The position numbers and the translations under genes are program-made. A stretch of 28,065 nucleotides of DNA. Origin: GCA-002840305 sp964394905. GTDB taxonomy: Bacteria > Patescibacteriota > Patescibacteriia > Patescibacteriales > UBA12465. Under the pieces are notes generated by a model, which was not told the DNA's origin, did not search any database, and saw only the letters and a program-made list of their open reading frames with translations. Below, in pieces: positions 17,551 to 25,818 of this stretch (its first letter is position 1; each line of letters opens with the position of its first letter). The stretch lies in NCBI GenBank assembly GCA_964394905.1, contig CAYMZF010000009.1, forward strand, positions 1 to 28,065, in the 5' to 3' direction.

Positions 17551-19347
17551 TTATTTTTTTAATATCTTTACAAAAGTATCCGGTGGAATTTCAACACTAC
17601 CCTTACCGGCAGCCATCATTTTCTTTTTTCCTTTTTTTTGTTTTTCTAATAATTTTCTTTTTCGAGAAACATCTCCTCCATACAACTTAGCGGTAACATC
17701 TTTTCTCATAGCCGATAATCTTTCAGCCGCTACCACTTTACCTGAAATTGCCGCTTGAATTTTTAAAACAAACATTTGCTTATGTAAAGAATCTTTCAAA
17801 ACATTGACTATTTCTTTACCACGACGAAAAGCTTCGTCCCGGTAAACAATTGTGGCTAAAGCTTCAATCGGTTCTTCGGCTACCAAAATATCCATTTTAA
17901 CCACATCAGCCACTCGGTAATCAAGATATTCATAATTAATAGAGGCATAACCGGCACTGATACTTTTTATTTTATCATAAAAATCGGTTAAAATCGCCGA
18001 CATCGGAATTTCATAATGTAAAATAACTCGTTGTTCATCGGTTTCAGAAGATATAAACTGAGTATTTTTATAAATACCTCTTTTATCTTGCGCTAGTTTC
18101 ATAATATTACCGATATAGTCTTTCGGACTTATAACATCCAAAGCTACCCAGGGTTCTTCTATTTTTGCTATTTCCGTAGGATCAGGTAATCTTTGCGGAG
18201 TTCTAATAATTATTTCTTCCCCATTATTTTTATATACTTTATAAGCGACACTGGGAATAGTAACTATCAAATCTAAATTATATTCTCGTCGTAATCTTTC
18301 TTGAAATATTTCCAAATGAAGCAAACCTAAAAAACCGCATCTAAAACCGAAACCTAAAGCATCCGATCTTTCCGGTTCAAACACTAAAGAACTATCATTT
18401 AATTTTAATTTATCCATGGCATCGCGAAGATCATCTAAATCACTGCCTTCCCGCGGAAAAATTCCGGCAAAAACCATCGGTTTAACTTCTTTGTAACCGG
18501 CTAGTGGTTCAATGTTAGAATTAGAAACAAAAGTAACGGTATCACCAACTCGACATTCACCCACTTCTTTAAAACCGGTCACGATATAACCGATGACTCC
18601 AGTTAGTAAACTACCGGTAGATAAATAATCAGGTTTGAAAACTCCAATATCCAAAACTTCACTTTCGGCCCGAGTAGCAATTAATTTAATCTTATCACCT
18701 TTTTTTATTTGTCCGTCAAAAATTCTAACGTAAGCCACCACTCCTTTATATTCATCATACTTAGAATCAAAAATTAAAGCTCGGGTAAAATCAATTTTAG
18801 ATTCTTGCGGAGCTCGACCCTGACAAATAATGGCCCGTAAAATACTTTCAACTCCCTCACCGGTTTTTCCGGAAGCCGATAAAATTTCATCTTCCCGACA
18901 ACCTAATAATTTAATAATTTCCCGTTTAGTTTTTTCAGGATTAGCGGCCGGTAAATCAATTTTATTAATAACCGGAATAATAGTTAAATCTTGTTCTAAG
19001 GCTAAATATAGATTAGCTAAAGTTTGAGCTTGGATTCCTTGAGTACAATCAACTAACAGCACGGCCGTTTCCACTGCTGCTAAAGACCTGGAAACTTCAT
19101 ACGAAAAATCAACGTGACCGGGAGTATCAATCAAATTCATTTGATAACCCTGATAATCCATAGTAACGGGTTGTAATTTTATAGTAATTCCTCTTTCTCG
19201 CTCAATATCCATACCATCAAGAATTTGATCTTTCATCTTACGTTTATCAACTGTATTAGTAATCTCTAACATTCTATCGGCTAAAGTTGATTTTCCATGA
19301 TCAATATGAGCGATGATACAAAAATTTCTGATTTTATCGGTGGCCAT
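17551..19347 (-). CDS. lepA: Elongation factor 4 (LepA), ribosome back-translocating GTPase
   Basis: Translational GTPase that binds elongation complexes and 30S biogenesis intermediates. The 598 residues match the family length. GTPase motifs are A-H-I-D-H-G-K-S-T at 13-21, R-G-I-T at 52-55, D-T-P-G-H at 74-78 and N-K-I-D at 128-131. The LepA-specific C-terminal domain follows, with a KKKMMAAGKGSVEIPPDTF-type tail. It lies 78 bases after murJ and heads lepA - 35-codon ORF - recJ - rnhA. No Shine-Dalgarno sequence precedes the ATG. Confidence 0.97.
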   Translation of the reverse strand: MATDKIRNFCIIAHIDHGKSTLADRMLEITNTVDKRKMKDQILDGMDIERERGITIKLQPVTMDYQGYQMNLIDTPGHVDFSYEVSRSLAAVETAVLLVDCTQGIQAQTLANLYLALEQDLTIIPVINKIDLPAANPEKTKREIIKLLGCREDEILSASGKTGEGVESILRAIICQGRAPQESKIDFTRALIFDSKYDEYKGVVAYVRIFDGQIKKGDKIKLIATRAESEVLDIGVFKPDYLSTGSLLTGVIGYIVTGFKEVGECRVGDTVTFVSNSNIEPLAGYKEVKPMVFAGIFPREGSDLDDLRDAMDKLKLNDSSLVFEPERSDALGFGFRCGFLGLLHLEIFQERLRREYNLDLIVTIPSVAYKVYKNNGEEIIIRTPQRLPDPTEIAKIEEPWVALDVISPKDYIGNIMKLAQDKRGIYKNTQFISSETDEQRVILHYEIPMSAILTDFYDKIKSISAGYASINYEYLDYRVADVVKMDILVAEEPIEALATIVYRDEAFRRGKEIVNVLKDSLHKQMFVLKIQAAISGKVVAAERLSAMRKDVTAKLYGGDVSRKRKLLEKQKKGKKKMMAAGKGSVEIPPDTFVKILKK

Positions 19348-19425
19348 ATAATATTTTAATTTAATATAATTACGTTTATAATTTTATAGTTTAATTTATA
19401 AATCTAAGTAAAGCAAGAGTTAACT

Positions 19426-21108
19426 CTATATCCCGCGAACTTCGCTTTGATCTCCCAAATCATCACTTTTTTTGATTTTACGACTAAAAGGCAATTTTCT
19501 TTTTACAACTTCTATTATTTCTAACATTTCCTCGCTTTTCATAAAATAACATAATAAACAATAAATTCCCAAACCGAATAAACCGGCGAACAATCCCTGA
19601 GCTAAAACTCCTAAAAATTTAGTCATATCAATAAACGGCCAAATTATTAATTTACCTAATTGAACAAATAACCCGGCAAACAATCCGGCCACTGAAAATT
19701 TTACCACCGATTTTATAATTTGTTTTTGATCCAAATCTCCAATTTCAAAATATAGCCACATCCATAAAATTATAAAATTTAAAATACTGGACAAAGAAAA
19801 AGCTAAAGCCAAACCAGCTACACCCATTCTTCGTCCGAAAAACAACGATAAAAAGATATTAACCACCACTGAAATCAAACCGACAAAAAATGGAGTTTTG
19901 GAATTATGCCGAGCATAAAAAACTCTAGTTAATAGCGGAATAGTGGCTTGAGCAAAAAGACTTAAGGCAAAAAAACCTAGAGTATCAATAGTTAAAATAG
20001 TATCTTGCCAAGAAAACTGTCCGGTTCCAAAAATAACTCTAACCAGCTGAGCTCTTAGAGTTATAAACAACACTGTAGACGGAATGATAAAAAATAAAAT
20101 TTGTCTGAAGGTGTAAGAAAAATTTTTTATTAGTTTTGTATTATCAAAAGCCGCCACTGACAAAGTCGGAAAAACAGCTACAGCGAAAGAAATTCCAAAA
20201 ATACCAACCGGAAATGATTGTAAATTATTGGCAAAATTAAAAACGGTTAAAGAACCACTGTCTAAAGTGGAAGCAATAATGGTAATAACCAATAAATTTA
20301 TTTGAGTGATAGCCAAACTTAAAGTTCTGGGAACCATCATTTTTATAATCTCCTTAAAACTTTTTTCTTTTAAGTTAATATAGAAAAGCCGCCAACGAAA
20401 ACCCAACGACCTAACCGCTGGAATTTGAATAAACATATGTAAAAAAGCTCCCAATACTACACCCCAAGCCAAACCGGATGCGCCCATAATTGGTACCAAC
20501 CATAAAGCGCCGGCAATTATACCAATATTATAGAAAATCGGAGCTAAAGAAAAAATTAAAAAATTTTTAAACGATTGTAAAATTCCACCTAATAAACTTG
20601 ATATTCCCAAAAACAAAGGTGATAAAAACATAATACGAGTAAGCATCACTGTAGTGGTTTTTAATTCATCGGAAAAACCGGGAGTAATTAAACTGATAAG
20701 TTGAGGAGCAAAAATAAACCCCAATAAAGAGAAAAAAAATAAAACAATAATTAAAGTATTTAAAAGATTACTTACTAAATTCCAAGCTTCTTTATTTTCT
20801 TCTTTAAAACGATCAAAAAAAATATTTTTATCGTCGGAACTTTTCATTTTTTTTATAAGCGATGAAAAAACAGGAATAAAACCGGCTGACAAAGCTCCTA
20901 AAATAAGTAAATTATAAATTAAATCGGGAATACGAAAAGCTGAACAATAAGCATCCAAAATTTCTCCCGCTCCAAATTGACCGGCCAATATTCTATCCCG
21001 AAAAATTCCCAATAATCTGGAAGCCAACGAAAAAACAGCTATTAAAATAGCCGCCGCCGTAATACCGGTAGTCCGAGATTGAAAAATTTGTTTTAATTTT
21101 ATTAACAT
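19426..21108 (-). CDS. murJ: Lipid II flippase MurJ (MviN family)
   Basis: Integral membrane transporter of the MOP superfamily that flips undecaprenyl-pyrophosphate-linked peptidoglycan precursors outward. The 560 residues include about 14 hydrophobic helices. Diagnostic segments are RLLGIFRDRILAGQFG at about 27-42 and a DAYCSAFRIPDL segment just after it. The basic C-terminal tail (KRKLPFSRKIKK...) is cytoplasmic. It lies 59 bases after the acetate-CoA ligase gene and 78 bases before lepA. Its presence, with the M15 peptidase, argues that the organism makes peptidoglycan. Confidence 0.95.
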   Translation of the reverse strand: MLIKLKQIFQSRTTGITAAAILIAVFSLASRLLGIFRDRILAGQFGAGEILDAYCSAFRIPDLIYNLLILGALSAGFIPVFSSLIKKMKSSDDKNIFFDRFKEENKEAWNLVSNLLNTLIIVLFFFSLLGFIFAPQLISLITPGFSDELKTTTVMLTRIMFLSPLFLGISSLLGGILQSFKNFLIFSLAPIFYNIGIIAGALWLVPIMGASGLAWGVVLGAFLHMFIQIPAVRSLGFRWRLFYINLKEKSFKEIIKMMVPRTLSLAITQINLLVITIIASTLDSGSLTVFNFANNLQSFPVGIFGISFAVAVFPTLSVAAFDNTKLIKNFSYTFRQILFFIIPSTVLFITLRAQLVRVIFGTGQFSWQDTILTIDTLGFFALSLFAQATIPLLTRVFYARHNSKTPFFVGLISVVVNIFLSLFFGRRMGVAGLALAFSLSSILNFIILWMWLYFEIGDLDQKQIIKSVVKFSVAGLFAGLFVQLGKLIIWPFIDMTKFLGVLAQGLFAGLFGLGIYCLLCYFMKSEEMLEIIEVVKRKLPFSRKIKKSDDLGDQSEVRGI

Positions 21109-21167
21109 TCTGTTTTATTATTAACAATTTACAATAATCTATGTTATATCAAACTTATTTTATATTA

Positions 21168-23273
21168 TTAAGCGGATATAACCCGAACATCCAGGGCGGT
21201 AATTTTTTTACTATCAACCACTAATGGATTTATATCAATTTCTGAAATGTTTTTATTGGTTTGAACTAATTTAGAAAAATTTAAAATAATCTTAACTAAT
21301 TTAGTCATATCAATTCCAACCTGACCCCGAGACCCGGCTATTATCGGATAAATTTTTAATCTTTTAATCATAGCTTCAACTTGATTTTTATCTAAGTTAG
21401 CTAATTCCAAAACTGTATCTTTATAGACTTCAGTATAAACTCCGCCCAAACCTAATAAAATGATCGGACCAAAAACTGGATCACGCTTTAAACCCAAAAT
21501 TAATTCTAATTTACCGGTAATCATCGGTTGATAAACAATATAATTATTGGAAGAAATTTTTTTATTATAAACTTGAGCGTTAAATTTCTTAATAATCATT
21601 TCAATTTCAGATTTGTTTTTTATGTTTAAAAAAATGGCTTGCTTGTCGGTTTTATGAACAAAATCCGGACCGACAAATTTTATCGCTACCGGATATTTTA
21701 TGGAATTTAAATTATTTTTATTTACTTTTTTAGGAAGAACCGCATCTATTTTATATTTTTTTAATAACTTAAACGACTTAATATAATCCATTAAATGTGG
21801 GGTTGATAATGATACGTTTAATTTATTTTCTGATAATTTAATATCAGAATTAATATTATTAGAATTAAAAACTTTAATGTCTTTTTTGTTTTTTAAATAT
21901 TCTAAAAATTTTCCTAAAATAATTACCGCCTCTTCCACCGAATCAAAATTAGGCACTAAATAATCGGCTAAAATACTTTTTCCTTTAGCCACCTCCGACC
22001 CGCCCAAAAAACAAGTGGTTATTAATTTATTAGGATATTGTTTTTTTAATTGACCAATCACTTCGGCTGTTTCTTTAACCTTGGTCATGCTTTGAGGAGT
22101 AAGTAAAATTAACACTGAAGATACTTTTTTATCGGCTAGAACAATTTCTAAAGATTTTTGATAACGAACGGGATCGGCATCGCCTAAAATATCTAAAGGA
22201 TTTTTGATATTGGCAAATTCCGGTAATTCTTTTTTTAATTTAATAACAGTATTTTTTTCTAAAACCGCCGAAACAACTTTTTTGGTAAAAATTTCATCGG
22301 CCGCGATAACCGATAAACCTCCGGCATTGGAAAGAACAAATAAATCACCTCTGGTTTTAGAAATATTATTTATCGGACCCTTAACTAAACGCATTAAGTT
22401 ATAGATTTCATCAATATTATCTAAAATAATGGCCCCGGAGCGACGCAAGGCTGTTAAAGTAATATTATAGGACCCGGCTAAGCTTCCGGTGTGTGAAGAA
22501 GCCATTTGACTACCGATAACAGTCCGGCCTGATTTTAAAATAGCCACGGGCTTAATTTTAGCTAATTTTGAAACCAATTCCAAGAATTTTGGACCTTGAG
22601 AAATTTCTTCCAAATAAGCGACAACTAAATCAGTTTTTTTATCATGTAAAAAAAATTCAAAAAAATCATTTTCATTTAAAACAGCTTTATTGCCTAAACT
22701 TATAAAGTAAGACAAACCAATATTTTTACCGACCAACCAATCTAAAACGGCACTACCAATAGCTCCGGATTGCGATAAAAAAGCGATATTATTTTTTTTA
22801 TCAATTTTAGTCAAAGCGGAATGGTAATTAGAAAAAGTGGCATTTAAAGAATTGGCTATATTAATAAATCCCAAACAATTAGGACCAAGAATATTAATAT
22901 TATTTTTTTGAGCTATCTTTTGTATATTATCTTCCAATTCTTTTCCCTTTAAACCGATTTCTTTAAATCCGGCACTGATAATAACTATATTTTTAACGCC
23001 TAAGCGAGCGCATTTTTCTACTTCGGCCACCACCAATTTTGCCGGTACCACAATCATTACCAATAAATCAGACCAATCTTTTAGTGGAATTAAACTAATA
23101 TCGGAATAAGCTTTGATTCCGGCAATTTTTTTATCATTATAATTAATCGGAAAAACTCCGGTTTTTCTGTTTTCTAAAATATTATCAAAAACCTTACGTC
23201 CGACTTTTTCTTTATTGCTAGAAGCTCCGACAACGGCGATATATTTAGGATTTAAAAAATTATTTAGATTCAT
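21168..23273 (-). CDS. ADP-forming acetate-CoA ligase, fused alpha-beta form
   Basis: Predicted reaction: acetyl-CoA + ADP + Pi to acetate + CoA + ATP. The 701 residues hold, in order, a CoA-binding domain (about 5-130), a succinyl-CoA-ligase-like domain (about 150-290) and a linking domain. An ATP-grasp domain (about 490-700) follows. The phosphorylated histidine is His261 in SSHTGS, and His540 in the HKTD motif is the expected second histidine at the nucleotide site. LGLGGVYTEVYKD near 610-625 is typical of the ATP-grasp part. With the POR encoded nearby it would let pyruvate oxidation yield ATP by substrate-level phosphorylation. An extended -10 promoter lies just upstream. Acyl specificity cannot be read from sequence. 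Confidence 0.92.
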   Translation of the reverse strand: MNLNNFLNPKYIAVVGASSNKEKVGRKVFDNILENRKTGVFPINYNDKKIAGIKAYSDISLIPLKDWSDLLVMIVVPAKLVVAEVEKCARLGVKNIVIISAGFKEIGLKGKELEDNIQKIAQKNNINILGPNCLGFINIANSLNATFSNYHSALTKIDKKNNIAFLSQSGAIGSAVLDWLVGKNIGLSYFISLGNKAVLNENDFFEFFLHDKKTDLVVAYLEEISQGPKFLELVSKLAKIKPVAILKSGRTVIGSQMASSHTGSLAGSYNITLTALRRSGAIILDNIDEIYNLMRLVKGPINNISKTRGDLFVLSNAGGLSVIAADEIFTKKVVSAVLEKNTVIKLKKELPEFANIKNPLDILGDADPVRYQKSLEIVLADKKVSSVLILLTPQSMTKVKETAEVIGQLKKQYPNKLITTCFLGGSEVAKGKSILADYLVPNFDSVEEAVIILGKFLEYLKNKKDIKVFNSNNINSDIKLSENKLNVSLSTPHLMDYIKSFKLLKKYKIDAVLPKKVNKNNLNSIKYPVAIKFVGPDFVHKTDKQAIFLNIKNKSEIEMIIKKFNAQVYNKKISSNNYIVYQPMITGKLELILGLKRDPVFGPIILLGLGGVYTEVYKDTVLELANLDKNQVEAMIKRLKIYPIIAGSRGQVGIDMTKLVKIILNFSKLVQTNKNISEIDINPLVVDSKKITALDVRVISA

Positions 23274-23292
23274 ATGTTTAAATTATAAACTC

Positions 23293-23301
23293 ATTATATC
23301 A
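23293..23301 (-). promoter_or_regulatory. Extended -10 promoter for the acetate-CoA ligase gene
   Basis: On the minus strand the sequence reads TG-A-TATAAT, a full extended -10 element, 19 bases before the ATG at 23273. The upstream -35 region is A/T-rich without a consensus. A second TATAAT lies at 23282-23287, 8 bases before the ATG. Confidence 0.5.
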
Positions 23302-23317
23302 TACTACTTTAAAAAAT

Positions 23318-23503
23318 TTAACTCTTTTTAATGAAAAGAAAAAACAAAAAATTTAATAGCCACAAAAACACCAAAATATTGATATTAAAATAAGCCAAAA
23401 CTAAACCCGGAAAAATAATTTCTAAAATAAAAAATAAAATAATGGTAATACTAAACCAATAAAACAATTCCCGACTATATTTTATTTTTTGATCTAAATT
23501 CAT
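23318..23503 (-). CDS. 61-residue two-helix membrane protein
   Basis: Not recognised. A charged start (MNLDQKIKYSREL) is followed by two hydrophobic helices at about residues 14-37 and 40-58, with a KKS tail. It lies 26 bases after the 475-residue membrane-anchored gene and 44 bases before the acetate-CoA ligase gene, all on one strand. Both ends would face the cytoplasm under the positive-inside rule. Confidence 0.6.
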   Translation of the reverse strand: MNLDQKIKYSRELFYWFSITIILFFILEIIFPGLVLAYFNINILVFLWLLNFLFFLFIKKS

Positions 23504-23529
23504 TTTATTATTGTTTTTTATTTTAAATG

Positions 23530-24957
23530 TTATTTTTTAAATCGTCCAACTATCTCTTTAATTTTTTCCATTAAGGTTTTACCTTGAAACTCTATTTTTA
23601 TTTCTTTTATTTCTACGTATTCATCAGAACTTAAATTTTTTAAAAACGGAGCGGAAATTATAAAACGATAACCGTCAGTATCATAAACAGCCGATTGTAA
23701 ATTCATTTTTATTTTTGATATATAGTAACCATCACTTTCTAAAGGTTGACTGTAATCGGCCACGACTGTATCAATATTATCCCAATTAGTATCTTCGGCC
23801 ACTTTATTAAGACCGGGATTAAAAAACGATTCTTTAGTAAAAGAAAATAAACCGTTATTTTCAATCAATAAACCGCAAGAATCAGATGTTATTTTATATA
23901 AATCAGCTTTATTTGAAACAGTAAAATCAAATTGCTGATAAATTTTGTCCACCGTAAAAATTTCATTATTAATATCAACCTTATCTAAACATTGAGCGGA
24001 AAAGCTTTTAATTTTAAAATTATTTTTATCGGACCAAAGAATTAAACCATTTGATAAGTCACTCAACCAAACCCGGTTGATAAACACTAATTTAGAATTA
24101 TAGGAAATTAGATTAGAAGTTAAAAAATCATCATTGGCTTTAATTTCCACTTTGTAAACTCCTTCCGGCAAATTAGATAAATTTAGATTAAAATTAACCG
24201 GTAAGTCAGGTGAAAAAATATTAGCTGTTAAACTTTTATCAAAAATTAAATTATTTTGATAATAAACAAAAATTGATAAAGCCTGAGTATTATTATTATT
24301 TTTATTTAAAAAAGAAAAATCAACTTTTAAATTTTCATCTTTAATATAGGTATAGAAAGAATAGGAACCTTGAAGATTTGAAATATTTAAAGTTTTACCT
24401 ATTTCCGCTTGATAACCGGGCAAAACATAATCATAGTTCAAATTATAATTATAGAAAGCAGATTTAGAAAAATCATTATGCTCTATAAAATCGGTTAATC
24501 GGGAAAATTTTTTGTTCTTTTGCGCTAAAGTCATATTCTCATCTTTAACTACCGACCAAGTGGAAAAAATTTTATTTAATTTATTATTAAAAACCGGATA
24601 AAGATTATAGCGCCAATTACTTTTATCCATTAAAATTCCGGTTTCAATATTTAAATAATCATTTTTAACCAAACTATCGGAACTAATTTTATATTTTATG
24701 GTCATAATCGCTTCGGAAAAACTACGAGGAGCTCGAACATAAAAATAAAGAGGATCGCCAATCATTTTATTGTTATCTGCTAATCGTTCTTCCGGACCCA
24801 TTTTATAAAAAAAACCACGACCGCCTAAAAAATTAAAATGCTTTTTAGAAAAATCTTGTTGATAGACCATTTTTCCTCCCGGCACAATATAAAGACCGGC
24901 TAATACTAAAACAGCTAAAAACAAAAAAAAGTATAAAAAATATCTAAATTTCTTCAT
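23530..24957 (-). CDS. Membrane-anchored exported protein of unknown function
   Basis: The 475-residue protein has one N-terminal helix (about residues 5-25) after a KKFR start, then a long beta-rich, Tyr/Asn/Phe-rich outer part. An LQGSYSFYTYIKDENL segment near residue 195-210 resembles a phrase I have seen in uncharacterised CPR membrane proteins. That is recollection, not a search result. A short basic amphipathic helix ends the protein (MEKIKEIVGRFKK). Only two Cys are seen, unlike the giant protein. It has its own predicted promoter whose -10 lies 6 bases before the ATG, implying a leaderless message. The 61-residue membrane gene follows. A cell-surface role is likely; no enzymatic motif is visible. 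Confidence 0.65.
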   Translation of the reverse strand: MKKFRYFLYFFLFLAVLVLAGLYIVPGGKMVYQQDFSKKHFNFLGGRGFFYKMGPEERLADNNKMIGDPLYFYVRAPRSFSEAIMTIKYKISSDSLVKNDYLNIETGILMDKSNWRYNLYPVFNNKLNKIFSTWSVVKDENMTLAQKNKKFSRLTDFIEHNDFSKSAFYNYNLNYDYVLPGYQAEIGKTLNISNLQGSYSFYTYIKDENLKVDFSFLNKNNNNTQALSIFVYYQNNLIFDKSLTANIFSPDLPVNFNLNLSNLPEGVYKVEIKANDDFLTSNLISYNSKLVFINRVWLSDLSNGLILWSDKNNFKIKSFSAQCLDKVDINNEIFTVDKIYQQFDFTVSNKADLYKITSDSCGLLIENNGLFSFTKESFFNPGLNKVAEDTNWDNIDTVVADYSQPLESDGYYISKIKMNLQSAVYDTDGYRFIISAPFLKNLSSDEYVEIKEIKIEFQGKTLMEKIKEIVGRFKK

Positions 24958-24963
24958 GTTTTT

Positions 24964-24992
24964 ATTATGCCATATTTAAACAAAAAAAACAA
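24964..24992 (-). promoter_or_regulatory. Promoter of the 475-residue protein; likely leaderless
   Basis: On the minus strand, TTGTTT (24987-24992), a 17-base spacer, then CATAAT (24964-24969). Only 6 bases separate the -10 from the ATG at 24957, so transcription would start at or next to the start codon. Confidence 0.5.
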
Positions 24993-25018
24993 AAAACCTC
25001 AAAAAATTGAGGCTTTTT
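24991..25018 (-). terminator. Rho-independent terminator after the charged 221-residue gene
   Basis: On the minus strand, CCTCAA (25012-25007 complement) pairs with TTGAGG across a 4-base loop (24997-25012), with extra A-T pairs outside. It is followed by runs of T. It lies about 30 bases past the stop at 25045 and insulates the next promoter. Confidence 0.75.
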
Positions 25019-25044
25019 GATTATTCGTAGTCTAATCTAATTAA

Positions 25045-25710
25045 TTATTTATTTTTAGTATTTAAATCAAGTGTATCAAGTAATTCACTCCATTCAGATT
25101 GACCTTTAATAAAAAAAGAAAAATCATTTACGTTGGAATTAATACTTTTAACCCGTTGAAAAAAATCTTCAATTTTGTCGAACTCCAATTCTTCAATACA
25201 CTTTTTTATATTATTATATGCCTTGATATGAAGTAAAATATTAAGAACCGGTTCATATTGCGGATATTGTTCTCTCGTTTTCTCGGCTCTTTTTTTGATT
25301 TCTCTTATACTGGGATTATCTACATTTACTTGAGAATTATTATGATAGGCATTATAAAATTCTTGACCAATAACCTCCCTAATTTTTTTTTGAAGTCCCT
25401 TACTTATTTCTATAGCCTTAGCAATATTTTCTCCTTTCTTTTCTAAATACTCTTGTTCAGCACTTTTATAAGAATTTAGTTTATATATTCTTCTATTTTC
25501 AGCTTGTTTAGCTAATTCATCTTCTTCTAACTCTTCCTCGGTTGAAGGTCGCATTTTTATTTCACTTTTTTCTTCGGTCAAAGACGGTTCTTTTGTTTCA
25601 ATTTTTTTATCAAAATTTAAATTATATTGACCGTTCTCATCAGCTTCGCCGTTAGCGATAGCTTTTTTTTCTTCTTCCGTTCTTTCTGAACGTAGAAATT
25701 CATGTCTCAT
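25045..25710 (-). CDS. Charged, soluble protein of unknown function
   Basis: Not recognised. The 221 residues have no signal peptide or membrane helix. The first 85 residues are very rich in Glu, Lys and Asp and probably disordered; the remainder is predicted helical, with charged heptad-like stretches (about 85-130 and 140-200) suggesting coiled coils. It has its own consensus-like promoter and its own terminator, so it forms a one-gene transcription unit. Neighbours give no functional clue: an AAA/DUF4143 ATPase upstream and a surface protein downstream. Confidence 0.6.
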   Translation of the reverse strand: MRHEFLRSERTEEEKKAIANGEADENGQYNLNFDKKIETKEPSLTEEKSEIKMRPSTEEELEEDELAKQAENRRIYKLNSYKSAEQEYLEKKGENIAKAIEISKGLQKKIREVIGQEFYNAYHNNSQVNVDNPSIREIKKRAEKTREQYPQYEPVLNILLHIKAYNNIKKCIEELEFDKIEDFFQRVKSINSNVNDFSFFIKGQSEWSELLDTLDLNTKNK

Positions 25711-25744
25711 ATTTTTTTATTATTAATTATAAATAACATTGACT

Positions 25745-25773
25745 ATAATAACATAAACTCAATTAAAAGTCAA
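25745..25773 (-). promoter_or_regulatory. Sigma-70-type promoter of the charged 221-residue gene
   Basis: On the minus strand, TTGACT (25768-25773), exactly 17 bases, then TATTAT (25745-25750). The predicted start near 25738 gives a leader of about 28 bases to the ATG at 25710. The leader has no Shine-Dalgarno sequence. Confidence 0.65.
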
Positions 25774-25818
25774 ATTTAACATTAATAGACAGTTAAATAA
25801 AAATTAAAAAGTTTAAAC

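Noticed and set aside
19416..19427. Perfect 12-base palindrome AGAGTTAACTCT at the end of murJ
   Set aside because: No loop, no T tract and no repeat elsewhere in the window; it overlaps the murJ stop codon and is short enough to arise by chance.
8766..23503. Similar first residues (MNLD...) of the DsbA-like and 61-residue proteins as sign of common origin
   Set aside because: The likeness covers only a few charged residues before a membrane helix; the proteins differ in length and topology.
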